DNA from: Mesorhizobium sp. NBSH29
GTDB taxonomy: Bacteria > Pseudomonadota > Alphaproteobacteria > Rhizobiales > Rhizobiaceae
Direction of reading: 5' to 3'
Length of the DNA: 64,000 bases
Assembly: GCF_015500055.1 (NCBI RefSeq)
Contig: NZ_CP045492.1
Span: forward strand, 1,622,501 to 1,686,500
Under the pieces are notes generated by a model, which saw only the letters and a program-made list of their open reading frames with translations, made no database searches and was not told the DNA's origin. Shown here piece by piece: positions 8,915-18,068 of the stretch (position 1 is the stretch's first letter; each line of letters begins with the position of its first letter). The translations under genes were made by a program, and so were the position numbers.

Positions 8915-9814
8915 TCAGCGGGAACCGCGCAAATCGTCCGCCAGCGCCATTGCTTCGTCCAGAAGCGCCGCGACCAGAGGTGTGTGTGGCTCACGCTTGG
9001 CTGCCACCAGCCCGACGAGGTGTCGGGCGTCGGGCTCCACGATAGGGATGGCGCGGATCGGTTCGGCAAACCCAAAAGTCTCGGCCAGGTTTAGAGGCAT
9101 GATCGACGACCATTTGCCGGTGCGGATATGGGAGAACAGAACGATCATGGAGTTCGATTCCAACGTCGGCCGCGCTTCCACGCCGACCTCTGTCAGATGC
9201 TGGTCGATGATGCGCCGGTTCTGCATGTCGGGTGTCAGCAGGCACAGAGGCAATTCGCTCACCTCCTGCCATGTCACCTGCGTGCGCTCCGACAGCGGGT
9301 TTCCAGCCGCAGTGATGAGCTGGTAGCGCTCGGAATAAAGCGGCACGCTGGTCACCCTGCCCAGAGGCTCGTTGTCGAGATAGGTGATGCCGGCATCGAT
9401 GTCGAAGTTGCCGAGCAACGACAGTACCTCGATGGAAGTGCGCGACAGGATAGAGAAGGTGACCCCCGGGTGCTTTTCCCGAAAAGGCGTGGTCAGCCGG
9501 GGCAGCATGGCAAGCGCTGTCGGGATCGCGGCAATACGGATGCGCCCGGACAGCCCGTGCCTTGCAGCACGCATCTCTTCGCGCATGGTTCGTGTATCGC
9601 TGGTGATGCGCCGCGCCCACACCAGAACCTGCTCACCCTCCTGCGTCAGGCCCTGAAAGCGGGAGCCGCGCAGCACGAGCATGACGCCGAGCTGGTCCTC
9701 AAGCTGCTTGATGGCGGCAGAGAGCGTCGGCTGGGTCACGCCAAGCGTTTCAGCCGCGCGCCCAAAATGCTGCTCGCGCGCCAGCGCAATGAAAAATTCC
9801 AGCCTGTCGATCAT
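8915..9814 (-). CDS. LysR-family transcriptional regulator, probable fds regulator
   Basis: 299 aa, standard LysR length. An N-terminal winged helix (LEFFIALAREQHFGRAAETLGVTQPTLSAAIKQLE, about 4-38) is followed by a linker helix and a type-2 periplasmic-binding-like effector domain (about 90-295). The DNA-binding part resembles OxyR/CbbR types, but the OxyR redox cysteine pair is not seen. It is transcribed in the same direction as fdsGBACD and directly precedes it, so it probably senses a one-carbon or redox signal and controls that operon (inference). LysR regulators next to fds operons are known in other Proteobacteria. Confidence 0.9.
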   Translation of the reverse strand: MIDRLEFFIALAREQHFGRAAETLGVTQPTLSAAIKQLEDQLGVMLVLRGSRFQGLTQEGEQVLVWARRITSDTRTMREEMRAARHGLSGRIRIAAIPTALAMLPRLTTPFREKHPGVTFSILSRTSIEVLSLLGNFDIDAGITYLDNEPLGRVTSVPLYSERYQLITAAGNPLSERTQVTWQEVSELPLCLLTPDMQNRRIIDQHLTEVGVEARPTLESNSMIVLFSHIRTGKWSSIMPLNLAETFGFAEPIRAIPIVEPDARHLVGLVAAKREPHTPLVAALLDEAMALADDLRGSR

Positions 9815-10017
9815 GCCGCGAGGCTAACGGGCAATGCCGCGCAACACCAGCGCCCGCTATGCGCTGCAAAGCGCCGAAATGGCGTTTTCAGGTGTATGAG
9901 ATAGCGCTTTGTTGGCGTATTCCCCTGTTTTTTGCCGGCTTAATGGTGCGCGAGGGCTGTCCGCACACTAGGTTTGTCCCTGCTTTGCGCACAAAGACGA
10001 TTCGCTGGAAGGAATAA

Positions 10018-10665
10018 ATGATGCTCGGCTGGTTCAGGGCTCTCATGCCGCGAGAGGACCGCTTTTTCGATCTGTTTGACGAACACGCCCAGATCGTGTT
10101 GCGCGCCTCGAAGGCGTTGCAGAAGCTGTTGGCAGGCGAGGGCGATGCAGCGACCCTGTGCCAGCAGATCATGGATCTCGAAAACGAAGCCGACGCTGTC
10201 ACGGCCAAGGTCATGACCGCTGTCCACAAGAGCTTCATTACCCCCTTCGATCGCGGCGACATCAAGGATCTGATTCAGTCGCTGGACGACGCCGTCGACA
10301 TGATGCGCAAGACGGTCAAGACCATCATCCTGTTCGAGCAGAAGGATTTCGATCCGCGCATGCAGGAGATGGGCAAGCTGATCGTGGAAGCCGCGGAGCT
10401 GACGGCCAAAGCCATTCCGCTGCTCAACAAGGTCGGGACACACGCTGAAAAGCTTCAGCAGATCGCCGGCGAGGTCAAGCGCGTCGAAAGCCGCTCCGAT
10501 GCGCTTCATGATGAAGGTCTGAAAGACCTGTTTCAGCGTCACCGTGACAGTGATCCCATGGCCTATATGATTGGTTCGGAAATTTATGGCGAGTTGGAAA
10601 AGGCGGTCGACCGGTTCGAGGACGTCGCCAATGAAATCAGCGGCATTGTGGTCGAAAACGTCTGA
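10018..10665 (+). CDS. PhoU-like Pit accessory protein (DUF47/TIGR00153 family)
   Basis: 215 aa, all-helical DUF47 protein, a PhoU relative that is usually encoded with Pit-type phosphate transporters and is thought to modulate them. The family core is clear: ENEADAVTAKVM, FITPFDRGDIKDLIQSLDDAVDMM and KRVESRSDALHDEG. An AAGGA ribosome site precedes the start; a second ATG follows directly. Its TGA overlaps the pit start by one base, so the two are co-translated. It is cytoplasmic. Confidence 0.94.
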   Translation: MMLGWFRALMPREDRFFDLFDEHAQIVLRASKALQKLLAGEGDAATLCQQIMDLENEADAVTAKVMTAVHKSFITPFDRGDIKDLIQSLDDAVDMMRKTVKTIILFEQKDFDPRMQEMGKLIVEAAELTAKAIPLLNKVGTHAEKLQQIAGEVKRVESRSDALHDEGLKDLFQRHRDSDPMAYMIGSEIYGELEKAVDRFEDVANEISGIVVENV

Positions 10666-11669
10666 TGGACGCGTCTCTCGCCTTCCCGCTGCTGATCGCG
10701 CTGATCGGTGTGGCGCTGTTCTTTGATTTCCTGAACGGCCTGCACGACGCTGCCAATTCAATCGCGACCATCGTCTCGACGCGGGTTCTGCGACCGCAAT
10801 ATGCCGTCGCCTGGGCGGCGTTTTTCAACTTTATCGCCTTTCTATTTTTCGGCCTGCATGTCGCCGAGACACTTGGTACCGGCATCATCGACGCCTCGGT
10901 GATCGACCCGCGCGTGATCTTTGCCGCCCTGATCGGCGCTATTTCGTGGAATATCATCACCTGGATCTACGGCATCCCTTCAAGCAGCTCCCATGCCCTG
11001 ATCGGCGGTCTGGTGGGCGCCGGCGTGGCCAAGGCGGGTGGCGGCGCGCTGGTGTTTTCGGGTCTGTTCAAAACCACGGCGGCGATTGTGCTGTCGCCGT
11101 TCACCGGGTTCATCCTGGCGTTGTTTCTGATTCTCGCCGTGTCATGGCTGTTCGTGCGCTATTCGCCATTCCAGGTGGATGGCGTCTTCCGGGTCATGCA
11201 GTTCATTTCGGCGTCGATGTATTCGCTCGGTCATGGCGGCAATGATGCGCAGAAGACCATGGGTATCATTGCCGTGCTGCTTTATTCGCAGGGCATGCTG
11301 GGTGATGAATTTTACGTGCCGTTCTGGGTGGTGATCACCTGCCAGTCGGTGCTGGCGCTTGGAACTCTGTTCGGCGGCTGGCGCATTGTTCACACGATGG
11401 GCTCCAAGATCACCAAGTTGAACCCTATGCAGGGTTTTTGTGCTGAAACCGGTGGCGCCATCACGCTGTTTGCGGCGACCTATCTTGGCATTCCGGTATC
11501 AACCACCCACACCATCACCGGTGCCATCATCGGCGTCGGCGCGGCGCGACGCGTTTCGGCGGTGCGCTGGGGCCTGGCCTCCAACATTGTCACCGCCTGG
11601 ATACTCACTTTGCCTGCCGCTGCCGCAATATCCGCGCTCACCTATTGGGTTACCGGCCTGTTTGGCTGA
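10665..11669 (+). CDS. pit: Low-affinity inorganic phosphate transporter, Pit family
   Basis: 334 aa, about ten membrane segments. Pit transporters import metal-phosphate complexes using the proton gradient. The duplicated family signature is visible in the N-terminal half (FDFLNGLHDAANSIATIVSTR, about 18-38) and C-terminal half (SLGHGGNDAQKTMG and GIPVSTTHTITGAIIGVGAARR). The start overlaps the stop of the accessory gene (TGATG). The pair forms a self-contained phosphate uptake unit; no Pho box was recognised upstream. Confidence 0.95.
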   Translation: MDASLAFPLLIALIGVALFFDFLNGLHDAANSIATIVSTRVLRPQYAVAWAAFFNFIAFLFFGLHVAETLGTGIIDASVIDPRVIFAALIGAISWNIITWIYGIPSSSSHALIGGLVGAGVAKAGGGALVFSGLFKTTAAIVLSPFTGFILALFLILAVSWLFVRYSPFQVDGVFRVMQFISASMYSLGHGGNDAQKTMGIIAVLLYSQGMLGDEFYVPFWVVITCQSVLALGTLFGGWRIVHTMGSKITKLNPMQGFCAETGGAITLFAATYLGIPVSTTHTITGAIIGVGAARRVSAVRWGLASNIVTAWILTLPAAAAISALTYWVTGLFG

Positions 11670-11750
11670 AAGCCTGTCGGCTCTGGTGCTTGGTTCCGCG
11701 ACTGATCTGCACTATCTGGGACTGAACGGAACAGGAAGTGCGAACACAAT

Positions 11751-12920
11751 ATGCCGGTGAATAAGGAAACGGTCCTCGATCAACTCAAGACCGTGAAGGG
11801 CCCCGATTTCGAAGGCGATATCGTCAGCCTTGGGCTGGTTTCGGATATTTTCATTGCCGATGCCAAAGTTTTCTTTTCCATCACCGTCCCTGCCGCACGC
11901 GCGCAGGAACTTGAGCCGCTGCGCGCCGCTGCCGAGCGTGTCGTGACCGCCATTCCTGGCGTCGCCGGCGTTGTCGTCGCCCTGACAGCCGAGAAAAAAG
12001 GCGGCGGCATGGAAGCACCAGTGCAACCCCGTCCCGCCGCCCCGGCTTCAGCGCCGCGCCCAGCCCCGCCAACCGCGCCGCATGCACCAAAAGGCCCTCA
12101 ATCCGGTCGTCGCGGCGTACCGGGTATCGAGAGCATCATTGCAGTCGCGTCCGGCAAGGGTGGCGTCGGCAAATCCACAACCGCCGCTAACATCGCGCTT
12201 GGCCTGGCAGCCATTGGGCTGAGGGTCGGTGTTCTGGACGCCGATATCTATGGGCCCTCGATGCCACGCCTGCTCGGCATTCAGGGAAGGCCGGAAACGG
12301 TTGACGGCAAGATACTCAAGCCGAAGGAGAACTTCGGCCTTAAGGTGATGTCGATGGGCTTCCTCGTCGATGAGGAGACACCGATGATCTGGCGTGGCCC
12401 GATGGTCATGTCAGCATTGACGCAGATGCTGCGCGAGGTGGAATGGGGGCCGCTCGACGTGCTGGTCGTCGACATGCCCCCCGGCACCGGCGACGCACAA
12501 TTGACAATGGCGCAGCAGGTGCCACTGGCCGGCGCGGTGATCGTTTCAACACCGCAGGATTTGGCTCTGATCGATGCCCGCAAGGGGCTGAACATGTTCA
12601 AGAAGGTCGATGTTCCATTGCTCGGCATTGTCGAGAATATGAGCTATTTTATCGCGCCCGACACCGGCAAGCGCTATGATATTTTCGGTCATGGCGGTGC
12701 CCGTAGGGAGGCCGAACGCCTCGGCGTCACATTCCTGGGCGAAGTCCCGCTGGAAATGGGCATCCGCGAACAATCCGATGCTGGCGCCCCGGTGGTCGTG
12801 TCTCGCCCGGATGGCCCGGAAGCAAAAATCTACCGCGACATCGCCACCCGCGTTTGGGAGCGTGTTCAGGAAGAGAAAGCCGGCGCCGATGCCGCCGTGC
12901 CATCTATCGTGTTCGATTAA
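11751..12920 (+). CDS. apbC: Mrp/ApbC/NBP35-type P-loop ATPase, iron-sulfur carrier family
   Basis: 389 aa. An N-terminal MIP18/DUF59 domain (about 5-80) is joined by a proline/alanine-rich linker to a deviant-Walker P-loop domain (GKGGVGKS at 135-142, DADIYGPSMPRLLG, DMPPGTGDAQLT). The family helps assemble or transfer iron-sulfur clusters. In cluster-carrying members the segment after VENMS holds a CxxC pair; here it reads VENMSYFIAPDTG, with A302 and T305 in place of both cysteines. If that pair is needed for cluster holding, this protein must work differently. It is convergent with the nitronate monooxygenase gene. Confidence 0.93.
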   Translation: MPVNKETVLDQLKTVKGPDFEGDIVSLGLVSDIFIADAKVFFSITVPAARAQELEPLRAAAERVVTAIPGVAGVVVALTAEKKGGGMEAPVQPRPAAPASAPRPAPPTAPHAPKGPQSGRRGVPGIESIIAVASGKGGVGKSTTAANIALGLAAIGLRVGVLDADIYGPSMPRLLGIQGRPETVDGKILKPKENFGLKVMSMGFLVDEETPMIWRGPMVMSALTQMLREVEWGPLDVLVVDMPPGTGDAQLTMAQQVPLAGAVIVSTPQDLALIDARKGLNMFKKVDVPLLGIVENMSYFIAPDTGKRYDIFGHGGARREAERLGVTFLGEVPLEMGIREQSDAGAPVVVSRPDGPEAKIYRDIATRVWERVQEEKAGADAAVPSIVFD

Positions 12921-12925
12921 TTTAC

Positions 12926-12991
12926 TTGGATAGCGCCCAGCGCCTCGTGGTTCGACAAGCTCACCATGAGGCGCTTGGCACCGCTATCCAA
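12926..12991. repeat. Interrupted palindrome between convergent genes, possible two-way terminator
   Basis: Outer arms TTGGATAGCG (12926-12935) and CGCTATCCAA (12982-12991) and inner arms AGCGCCTCGTGGT (12939-12951) and ACCATGAGGCGCT (12963-12975, one wobble) enclose a short loop. The TAG stop of the minus-strand gene (12984-12986) lies inside the outer arm. The loop sequence TTCGACAAGCTCA is typical of small dispersed repeats in alphaproteobacterial genomes. Placed between two convergent genes, it may end transcription from both sides (inference). Confidence 0.75.
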
Positions 12992-13937
12992 CAAGCCGCG
13001 CTTTCGCTGCCTGATACTCATCCGCCAGTCGCTCTACCAACGCAGCCGTCGGAACGATCTCTTTGACTGCACCAATGCCCTGACCGCAGCCCCAGATCTC
13101 TTTCCATGCTTTTGCCGAGGCCGTCTCGAAGTTCATCTTTGATGGATCGGAGACGGCCAGATTGTCAGGGTCCATGCCGGCATGGCGGATAGATTCCTTC
13201 AGATAATTGCCATGAACGCCGGTGAACAGGTTGGAACAGACAATGTCGGCAGCCTTGGAATCGACGATCATCTGCTTGTAGGCGTCGACCGCCCGCGCCT
13301 CGTCTGTGGCAATGAAGGGCGAGCCGATATAGGCCATATCAGCTCCCATGGCCTGTGCTGCCAGCACCGCGCCGCCATTGGCAATCGCACCGGATAGAAG
13401 CAGCGGGCCGTCGAACCACTGGCGGATTTCCTGCACCAGGGCGAATGGAGACAGAGTGCCCGCATGGCCGCCTGCTCCTGCGGCGACGGCAATCAACCCA
13501 TCAGCGCCGCGCCGGATCGCATTCTTGGCGTGCCGGTCGTGAATGATATCGTGCAGCACGATGCCGCCATAGGAATGCACCGCCTGGTTCACCTCCTCGA
13601 CCGCGCCGAGCGAGGAGATGACGATGGGCACCTTGTACTTCACACACATGCGCAGATCATGCTCCAGCCTCTTATTGGACTTGTGCACGATCTGGTTGAC
13701 CGCAAACGGCGCGGAAGGAGCGTCAGGGTTCATCGCGTCATGGGCGGCCAGACTTTCGGTCACCTCTGCCAGCCACTCATCCAACTGGGCTTCGGGGCGC
13801 GCATTGAGCGCGGGAAACGAGCCGACCACACCAGCCTTGCACTGCGCCAGCACCAGCGGCGGATGCGAGATGATGAACAGCGGTGCGGCGACAACCGGCA
13901 GGCGAAGGTTTTTGGAGAGGATTTCCGGCAGCGCCAT
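12984..13937 (-). CDS. NAD(P)H-dependent flavin oxidoreductase, nitronate monooxygenase family
   Basis: 317 aa TIM-barrel flavoprotein of the nitronate monooxygenase/2-nitropropane dioxygenase family. Family marks are VVAAPLFIISHPPL near the N-terminus, VAAGAGGHAGTLSPFALVQEIR carrying the conserved histidine region, and the FMN phosphate-binding LLSGAIANGGAVLAAQAMGADMAYIGSPFIAT. The true substrate in this family is often unknown; annotation as nitronate oxidation is generic. The promoter holds a 20-bp operator identical to that of the acyl-CoA dehydrogenase operon at 29 kb, which suggests a role linked to acyl-CoA or branched-chain catabolism (inference). Confidence 0.88.
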   Translation of the reverse strand: MALPEILSKNLRLPVVAAPLFIISHPPLVLAQCKAGVVGSFPALNARPEAQLDEWLAEVTESLAAHDAMNPDAPSAPFAVNQIVHKSNKRLEHDLRMCVKYKVPIVISSLGAVEEVNQAVHSYGGIVLHDIIHDRHAKNAIRRGADGLIAVAAGAGGHAGTLSPFALVQEIRQWFDGPLLLSGAIANGGAVLAAQAMGADMAYIGSPFIATDEARAVDAYKQMIVDSKAADIVCSNLFTGVHGNYLKESIRHAGMDPDNLAVSDPSKMNFETASAKAWKEIWGCGQGIGAVKEIVPTAALVERLADEYQAAKARLVG

Positions 13938-13963
13938 GCGTGTGATTCCTTGCGGTCAAAAAT

Positions 13964-13983
13964 TGACGTTTGCGTAAACGTCA
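13964..13983 (-). promoter_or_regulatory. MerR-type operator upstream of the flavin oxidoreductase
   Basis: Read along the gene, the site is TGACGTTTACGCAAACGTCA, a near-perfect palindrome with mismatches only in the central four bases. It ends 26 bases before the start codon. The same 20 bases in the same gene-relative orientation occur at 28923-28942 before an acyl-CoA dehydrogenase, next to a MerR regulator gene. Assignment to that regulator is inference. Confidence 0.7.
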
Positions 13984-14070
13984 CTCTTTCTAGCAGAAGG
14001 AAACGGCAGGGCAACCGGGCAGCAAGCGGGCATTGGGCAGCAATAACTGCAAAAAGCTGGTTGTAGTCAG

Positions 14071-15330
14071 TTGAAAGCGCGCTTGCCGGGCGTTGAAACA
14101 TTGCTTGATGGCCCCGCTGAGGCTAACGATCAGCGGGAACGATATAATGTTGGCGGGAACAGCTATTTGGACGTCATCGAAAAAGCGATCCGGGGTGCAC
14201 TCGAAAAAGGTGATGCCGAGGACAAGGCCTTTCGCGAAAAGGTCTACCGCTCGGCATTTGCCGCGCTCGACAAGGCGTTGCAGGCCAACACCAGCGTAAC
14301 CGTTGAAACCGCGATTGTGCGCCGCAAGGCGCTACAGGCGAAGATCACAGAAATCGAATCAGAATACATTCCGGCAGTTCCCGCCATCGATCCGGCTTCC
14401 GTCAGTTTGTCACCTGCCGCGGCGACGCCGAGCGTGGAACTGGACACGCCGCCGGTACAACGCGTCCAGCCGGCAACTACAACTGCAGCTGCCACCCGCA
14501 CCGAGCCCAGCTTTGATGGTGCACCCGCTGCCGCTCCACAGCCAGCTGTAAGTGTCGAAGGGGACCGCACGACCGCCTTCACCGACAGCGACGCTCGGGC
14601 GCTTCATGTCGATCGCGTTGCGCCGCGCGCCGAAAGCGGGTTTGCAGCGGACCCGGATCTGTCGCCGCAGCGCGAGCGCCGGCGCCGACCGTTCGCCACG
14701 CTGTTTGCCCTCATCACGCTTGTGGCCCTGATTGGCGCTGGCGGCTGGTGGGCGCATGACACAGGCCTGTTTAAAACTTTCGCCGAACGTGACACGTCGG
14801 TTCCCAATCCACCAAAATCGATCGAATCCGAAGATTTTGACGCTGATGAAGAGCCGGTGCGGGCGCCCCTGAAGCCGGGCGAAACCGAGCCAGCAGGCAA
14901 GTGGATTTCCGTCTTCTCGCCTGCCGATGCCAGCTCAGTCAGCGCGCCGGCCGGGACCAGCGCAGAAGTGGTCGCTAGCGATGCAGGGCAGGTGCTGCGC
15001 ATCAGTTCAGGCGACGGCGCTGCGGTGCTGTTTGATGTCGGCCAGGGCGTTCTTGAGCAGATTGCCGGGAAGCGCGCTGTCTTCGTCATCGTCGCCCGCG
15101 CCGAGGAAGGCCAGGAAACGCAGATATCAGTCACCTGCAATTTCGGCGAGCTGGGCGATTGCGGCCGCAAGCGCTACGCCGTGGGCTATGCGCGCAGCGA
15201 GTTTCTCTTCGAGGTCGAACTCCCAGCCAAACGGCCAGGCGCCGGCGGCACCATCGCCATCGGCTCCGACATTGGCACCGGGGGCAAAGCCGTGGATATT
15301 TTTGAGATCAAGGTCTCAGCCGGCGATTGA
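14071..15330 (+). CDS. Hypothetical single-pass membrane protein
   Basis: Up to 419 aa. The N-terminal ~100 residues form a helical domain (YLDVIEKAIRGALEKGDAEDKAF at about 32-54). A long proline/alanine/threonine-rich stretch follows (100-200), then a basic patch RERRRRP and one membrane helix (about 208-226). The C-terminal ~190 residues are likely periplasmic and look beta-rich, with a cysteine pair (VTCNFGELGDCG). I do not recognise a named domain. The frame opens with TTG codons only and no clear ribosome site, so the start is uncertain; the real start may lie up to ~90 bases further in. It is convergent with the DNA ligase. Confidence 0.7.
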   Translation: MKARLPGVETLLDGPAEANDQRERYNVGGNSYLDVIEKAIRGALEKGDAEDKAFREKVYRSAFAALDKALQANTSVTVETAIVRRKALQAKITEIESEYIPAVPAIDPASVSLSPAAATPSVELDTPPVQRVQPATTTAAATRTEPSFDGAPAAAPQPAVSVEGDRTTAFTDSDARALHVDRVAPRAESGFAADPDLSPQRERRRRPFATLFALITLVALIGAGGWWAHDTGLFKTFAERDTSVPNPPKSIESEDFDADEEPVRAPLKPGETEPAGKWISVFSPADASSVSAPAGTSAEVVASDAGQVLRISSGDGAAVLFDVGQGVLEQIAGKRAVFVIVARAEEGQETQISVTCNFGELGDCGRKRYAVGYARSEFLFEVELPAKRPGAGGTIAIGSDIGTGGKAVDIFEIKVSAGD

Positions 15331-15353
15331 GGCGGGACTTTTAATCGGTCACT

Positions 15354-16955
15354 TTAATCCAGCATCGCCGTCAGGGTCTCGATCCGGTCGGCCTCGCGCG
15401 TTGGTTTGTCCCAGCGCAGGCGCGAGATGCGGGGGAAGCGCATGGCGACGCCGGACTTGTGGCGGGTGGAGCGGGCGAGACCTTCGAACGCAACTTCCAG
15501 CACCAGACCATGATCGCGGTCAGCGCGCACCGAACGCACCGGGCCAAAGCGCTCAATCGTGTTGTCCCGTACGAACTTGTCGATCTGCTTCAGTTCTTCG
15601 TCGGTAAAGCCAAAATAGGCTTTGCCAACCGGCACCAGTTCGGGTGCCTCGTCAGCGCCGGACCAGACGCCGAATGTATAGTCGGAATAGTAGCTGGAGC
15701 GCTTGCCGTGGCCGCGCTGGGCATACATCAACACGGCATCAACCGTATGCGGGTCACGTTTCCATTTGAACCACGGGCCTTTGGGCCGACCGGCGACATA
15801 GGCGGAGTCGCGCCGCTTCATCATGACCCCCTCAATGATCGGGTGGGGCGGCGCCTTGCGCAGGACTTCCAGCTGATCCCAGCTCGAAAAGCTGATCAGC
15901 GGCGACAGGTCGAAGCGTTTCGGATCAAGCAGCGTTATAAAATCTTCAAGCCGCGTGCGCCGCTCCGTAAACGGCAGGGGCCGCAAATCCCCGGTATCGA
16001 TCCGTAACAGATCGTAGCAACGCACGAAGACCGGATATTTTTCACGCATCTTGGCCGACACGCTTTTGCGGTTCAGCCGCTGCTGCAGGTCGGAAAAGGA
16101 CCCTGTCCAATCGGGCGGCGTGCCAACCAGCAACTCCCCGTCCAGCGTCGCGTCGAAATCCATCGCCTCGACCAGGTCCGGGAAGGCGCCCGAAATATCA
16201 TCGCCGGTGCGGGAATAGAGCCGGCGCGTGTCCCCGGTCGAAACCGCCTGCACACGAATGCCATCCCATTTCCACTCGGCGGCGTAGTCGGCGGGGTCAA
16301 GCTTGGCAAGATCGTTCGGTTCCGCGGGATGGGACAGCATCACCGGGCGAAAAAGTGCCTGCGCGGTCTGCTCGGGCTTGTCGGCCTTGCCTTCCAGCCA
16401 CGCAAAAAGTTCGGCATAGGGCACGGCCAATCCGTGCCACAGCTCTTCGATCTCGGCGACATCCACTGTGCCGAAATCGGCCAATGCCTGCTTGGCGAGC
16501 CTCGCCGAAACACCGATGCGCAATCCGCCGGTCACCAGCTTGATCAGCGCGAAGCGTGAGGCAATGCTGGCCTGATCGAGCAAGGCGGCAAGAACCTTCG
16601 GCCCATCGGAACGGCTGGCCGCCTGCAGGCGATCGACCACTTCGGCAAGCGTCAATTCCCGGTTGGGTTTGCGGTGCGCGTCGCCATCCGGCCATACAAG
16701 CGATACGGTTTCGGCAAGGTCGCCTACATAGTCATAGGAATAGCCGAACAGCACAGGGTCCATGCGCTCGACCACAAGCGTACGCAGCATGGCTGGCTTC
16801 ACCGCCGCAATCGCCAGATCGCCGGTGATGGCCGCCAGCGCCAGGCCACGATCAGGGTCGGGTGTGCCCCGAAAATAGTCGACAAGAAGCGTCACCTTGC
16901 CATTGCGCGATGGCGTCAGCACCAGACGGTCCAGAAGTTCGGCAAAGCGGTTCAC
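15354..16955 (-). CDS. ATP-dependent DNA ligase of the bacterial ligase/exonuclease/helicase cluster
   Basis: 533 aa. It joins DNA nicks through a lysine-AMP intermediate. The N-terminal DNA-binding domain (about 1-200) is followed by the nucleotidyltransferase domain with the active-site motif EWKWDG (K229), motif III LDGELLVG, motif IV EGVMMKRRDSAY and motif V FKWKRD, then an OB-fold domain. This matches the TIGR04120-type bacterial ligase that is found with an exonuclease, an Lhr-like helicase and a phosphoesterase. Its start overlaps the exonuclease stop by four bases (ATGA). All four partners are in the window. Confidence 0.94.
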   Translation of the reverse strand: MNRFAELLDRLVLTPSRNGKVTLLVDYFRGTPDPDRGLALAAITGDLAIAAVKPAMLRTLVVERMDPVLFGYSYDYVGDLAETVSLVWPDGDAHRKPNRELTLAEVVDRLQAASRSDGPKVLAALLDQASIASRFALIKLVTGGLRIGVSARLAKQALADFGTVDVAEIEELWHGLAVPYAELFAWLEGKADKPEQTAQALFRPVMLSHPAEPNDLAKLDPADYAAEWKWDGIRVQAVSTGDTRRLYSRTGDDISGAFPDLVEAMDFDATLDGELLVGTPPDWTGSFSDLQQRLNRKSVSAKMREKYPVFVRCYDLLRIDTGDLRPLPFTERRTRLEDFITLLDPKRFDLSPLISFSSWDQLEVLRKAPPHPIIEGVMMKRRDSAYVAGRPKGPWFKWKRDPHTVDAVLMYAQRGHGKRSSYYSDYTFGVWSGADEAPELVPVGKAYFGFTDEELKQIDKFVRDNTIERFGPVRSVRADRDHGLVLEVAFEGLARSTRHKSGVAMRFPRISRLRWDKPTREADRIETLTAMLD

Positions 16956-17962
16956 TCGGCTTCATCCTCGTAGCCGACCAGATGAAGCGGTCGGGCAGCA
17001 ATGCCGTTGATCTCGCACCATCGGACAAGCGCTTCCTCGCGTCCGTGTGTGACCCAGACCTCACTGGCCCCGGTCTCCGTGATCGTCGCGGTCAATTCAT
17101 CCCAGTCAGAATGATCAGAGATGATCAGTGGCAGTTCGACGCCGCGCTGTTTTGCGCGCTGGCGAATACGCATCCATCCGGAAGCAAAGCAAGAAACGGG
17201 ATCAGCGAACCGCCGCGCCCAGCGGTCGGCAAAAGCCGAAGGTGGGCCAACGACTATGGCACCCGCGAAATCCTTCTTCGAGCCTTTTTCCAGTGTCGCC
17301 GGCTCCAGCGTGCCGAGCGCCACGCCCTGGGTCTCATAATACTCACTGAGACGGGCCAATGCCCCGTGAATGAAGATCGGCCGGTCGTGGCCGAGATCGC
17401 GCAGCAGGCGGATGACGCGTTGAGCCTTGCCAAGCGCATAGGCCCCGACCAGATGGGTGCGTTCTGGAAACTGCGCCACCGAATGGATCAGCCGCCCGAT
17501 TTCGTCCTCTGCTGGCGGATGACGAAAGACTGGCAGCCCGAATGTCGCCTCGGTAATGAAAACATCGCAGGAAATTGGCTCGAACGGGGCGCAGGTCGGG
17601 TCACGGCGTCGCTTGTAATCGCCCGACGCAACAATGCGCACGCCCTTGTGTTCCACGCAGATCTGCGCCGAGCCCAGAACATGGCCCGCTGGATGAAAAG
17701 TAATTCTCACCCCGCCCACGTCGACCGTCTCGCCGGGCACCGCAATCTGCCTAGTGCCGGCAAAATCCTCGCCATAGCGGATCGCCATAATTTCCAGCGT
17801 TTCGCGTGTCGCCATCACATGGGCATGACCCGAACGAGCATGGTCGGCATGGCCGTGCGTGATCAGGGCGCGGTCAACCGGGCGCACCGGATCGATATAA
17901 AAATCGCCGGGCGGGCAATAGAGCCCTTCAGGGCGGGGGTGTAGCAGGTCACGTGCACGCAT
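16952..17962 (-). CDS. Ligase-associated DNA exonuclease (metallo-beta-lactamase/beta-CASP fold)
   Basis: 336 aa from the ATG at 17962. A metallo-beta-lactamase nuclease related to SNM1/Artemis and CPSF-73. The metal motif is THGHADH (35-41), with further motifs HPAGHVLGSAQI, SGDYKRRRDPTC and the late ISDHSDWDEL. The family (TIGR04122) is thought to trim DNA ends ahead of the partner ligase. A GGGAGA stretch abuts the start. A longer open frame reaches 18061 but would run into the divergent methyltransferase promoter. The stop overlaps the ligase start by four bases. Confidence 0.93.
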   Translation of the reverse strand: MRARDLLHPRPEGLYCPPGDFYIDPVRPVDRALITHGHADHARSGHAHVMATRETLEIMAIRYGEDFAGTRQIAVPGETVDVGGVRITFHPAGHVLGSAQICVEHKGVRIVASGDYKRRRDPTCAPFEPISCDVFITEATFGLPVFRHPPAEDEIGRLIHSVAQFPERTHLVGAYALGKAQRVIRLLRDLGHDRPIFIHGALARLSEYYETQGVALGTLEPATLEKGSKKDFAGAIVVGPPSAFADRWARRFADPVSCFASGWMRIRQRAKQRGVELPLIISDHSDWDELTATITETGASEVWVTHGREEALVRWCEINGIAARPLHLVGYEDEAE

Positions 17963-18068
17963 TCTCCCAAGATAGGCGTTTGAAGGCCGGAGAAAAGCCT
18001 GTTGCATGTCGATCCTGACTCCGCGATATAGCGCGACCGGTTGTCTTGCCGGCGGACACACCCAAAAA

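Noticed and set aside
16862-17944. Open frame of 360 codons antisense to the ligase/exonuclease pair
   Set aside because: The exonuclease and ligase have all catalytic motifs on the other strand; this frame has none.
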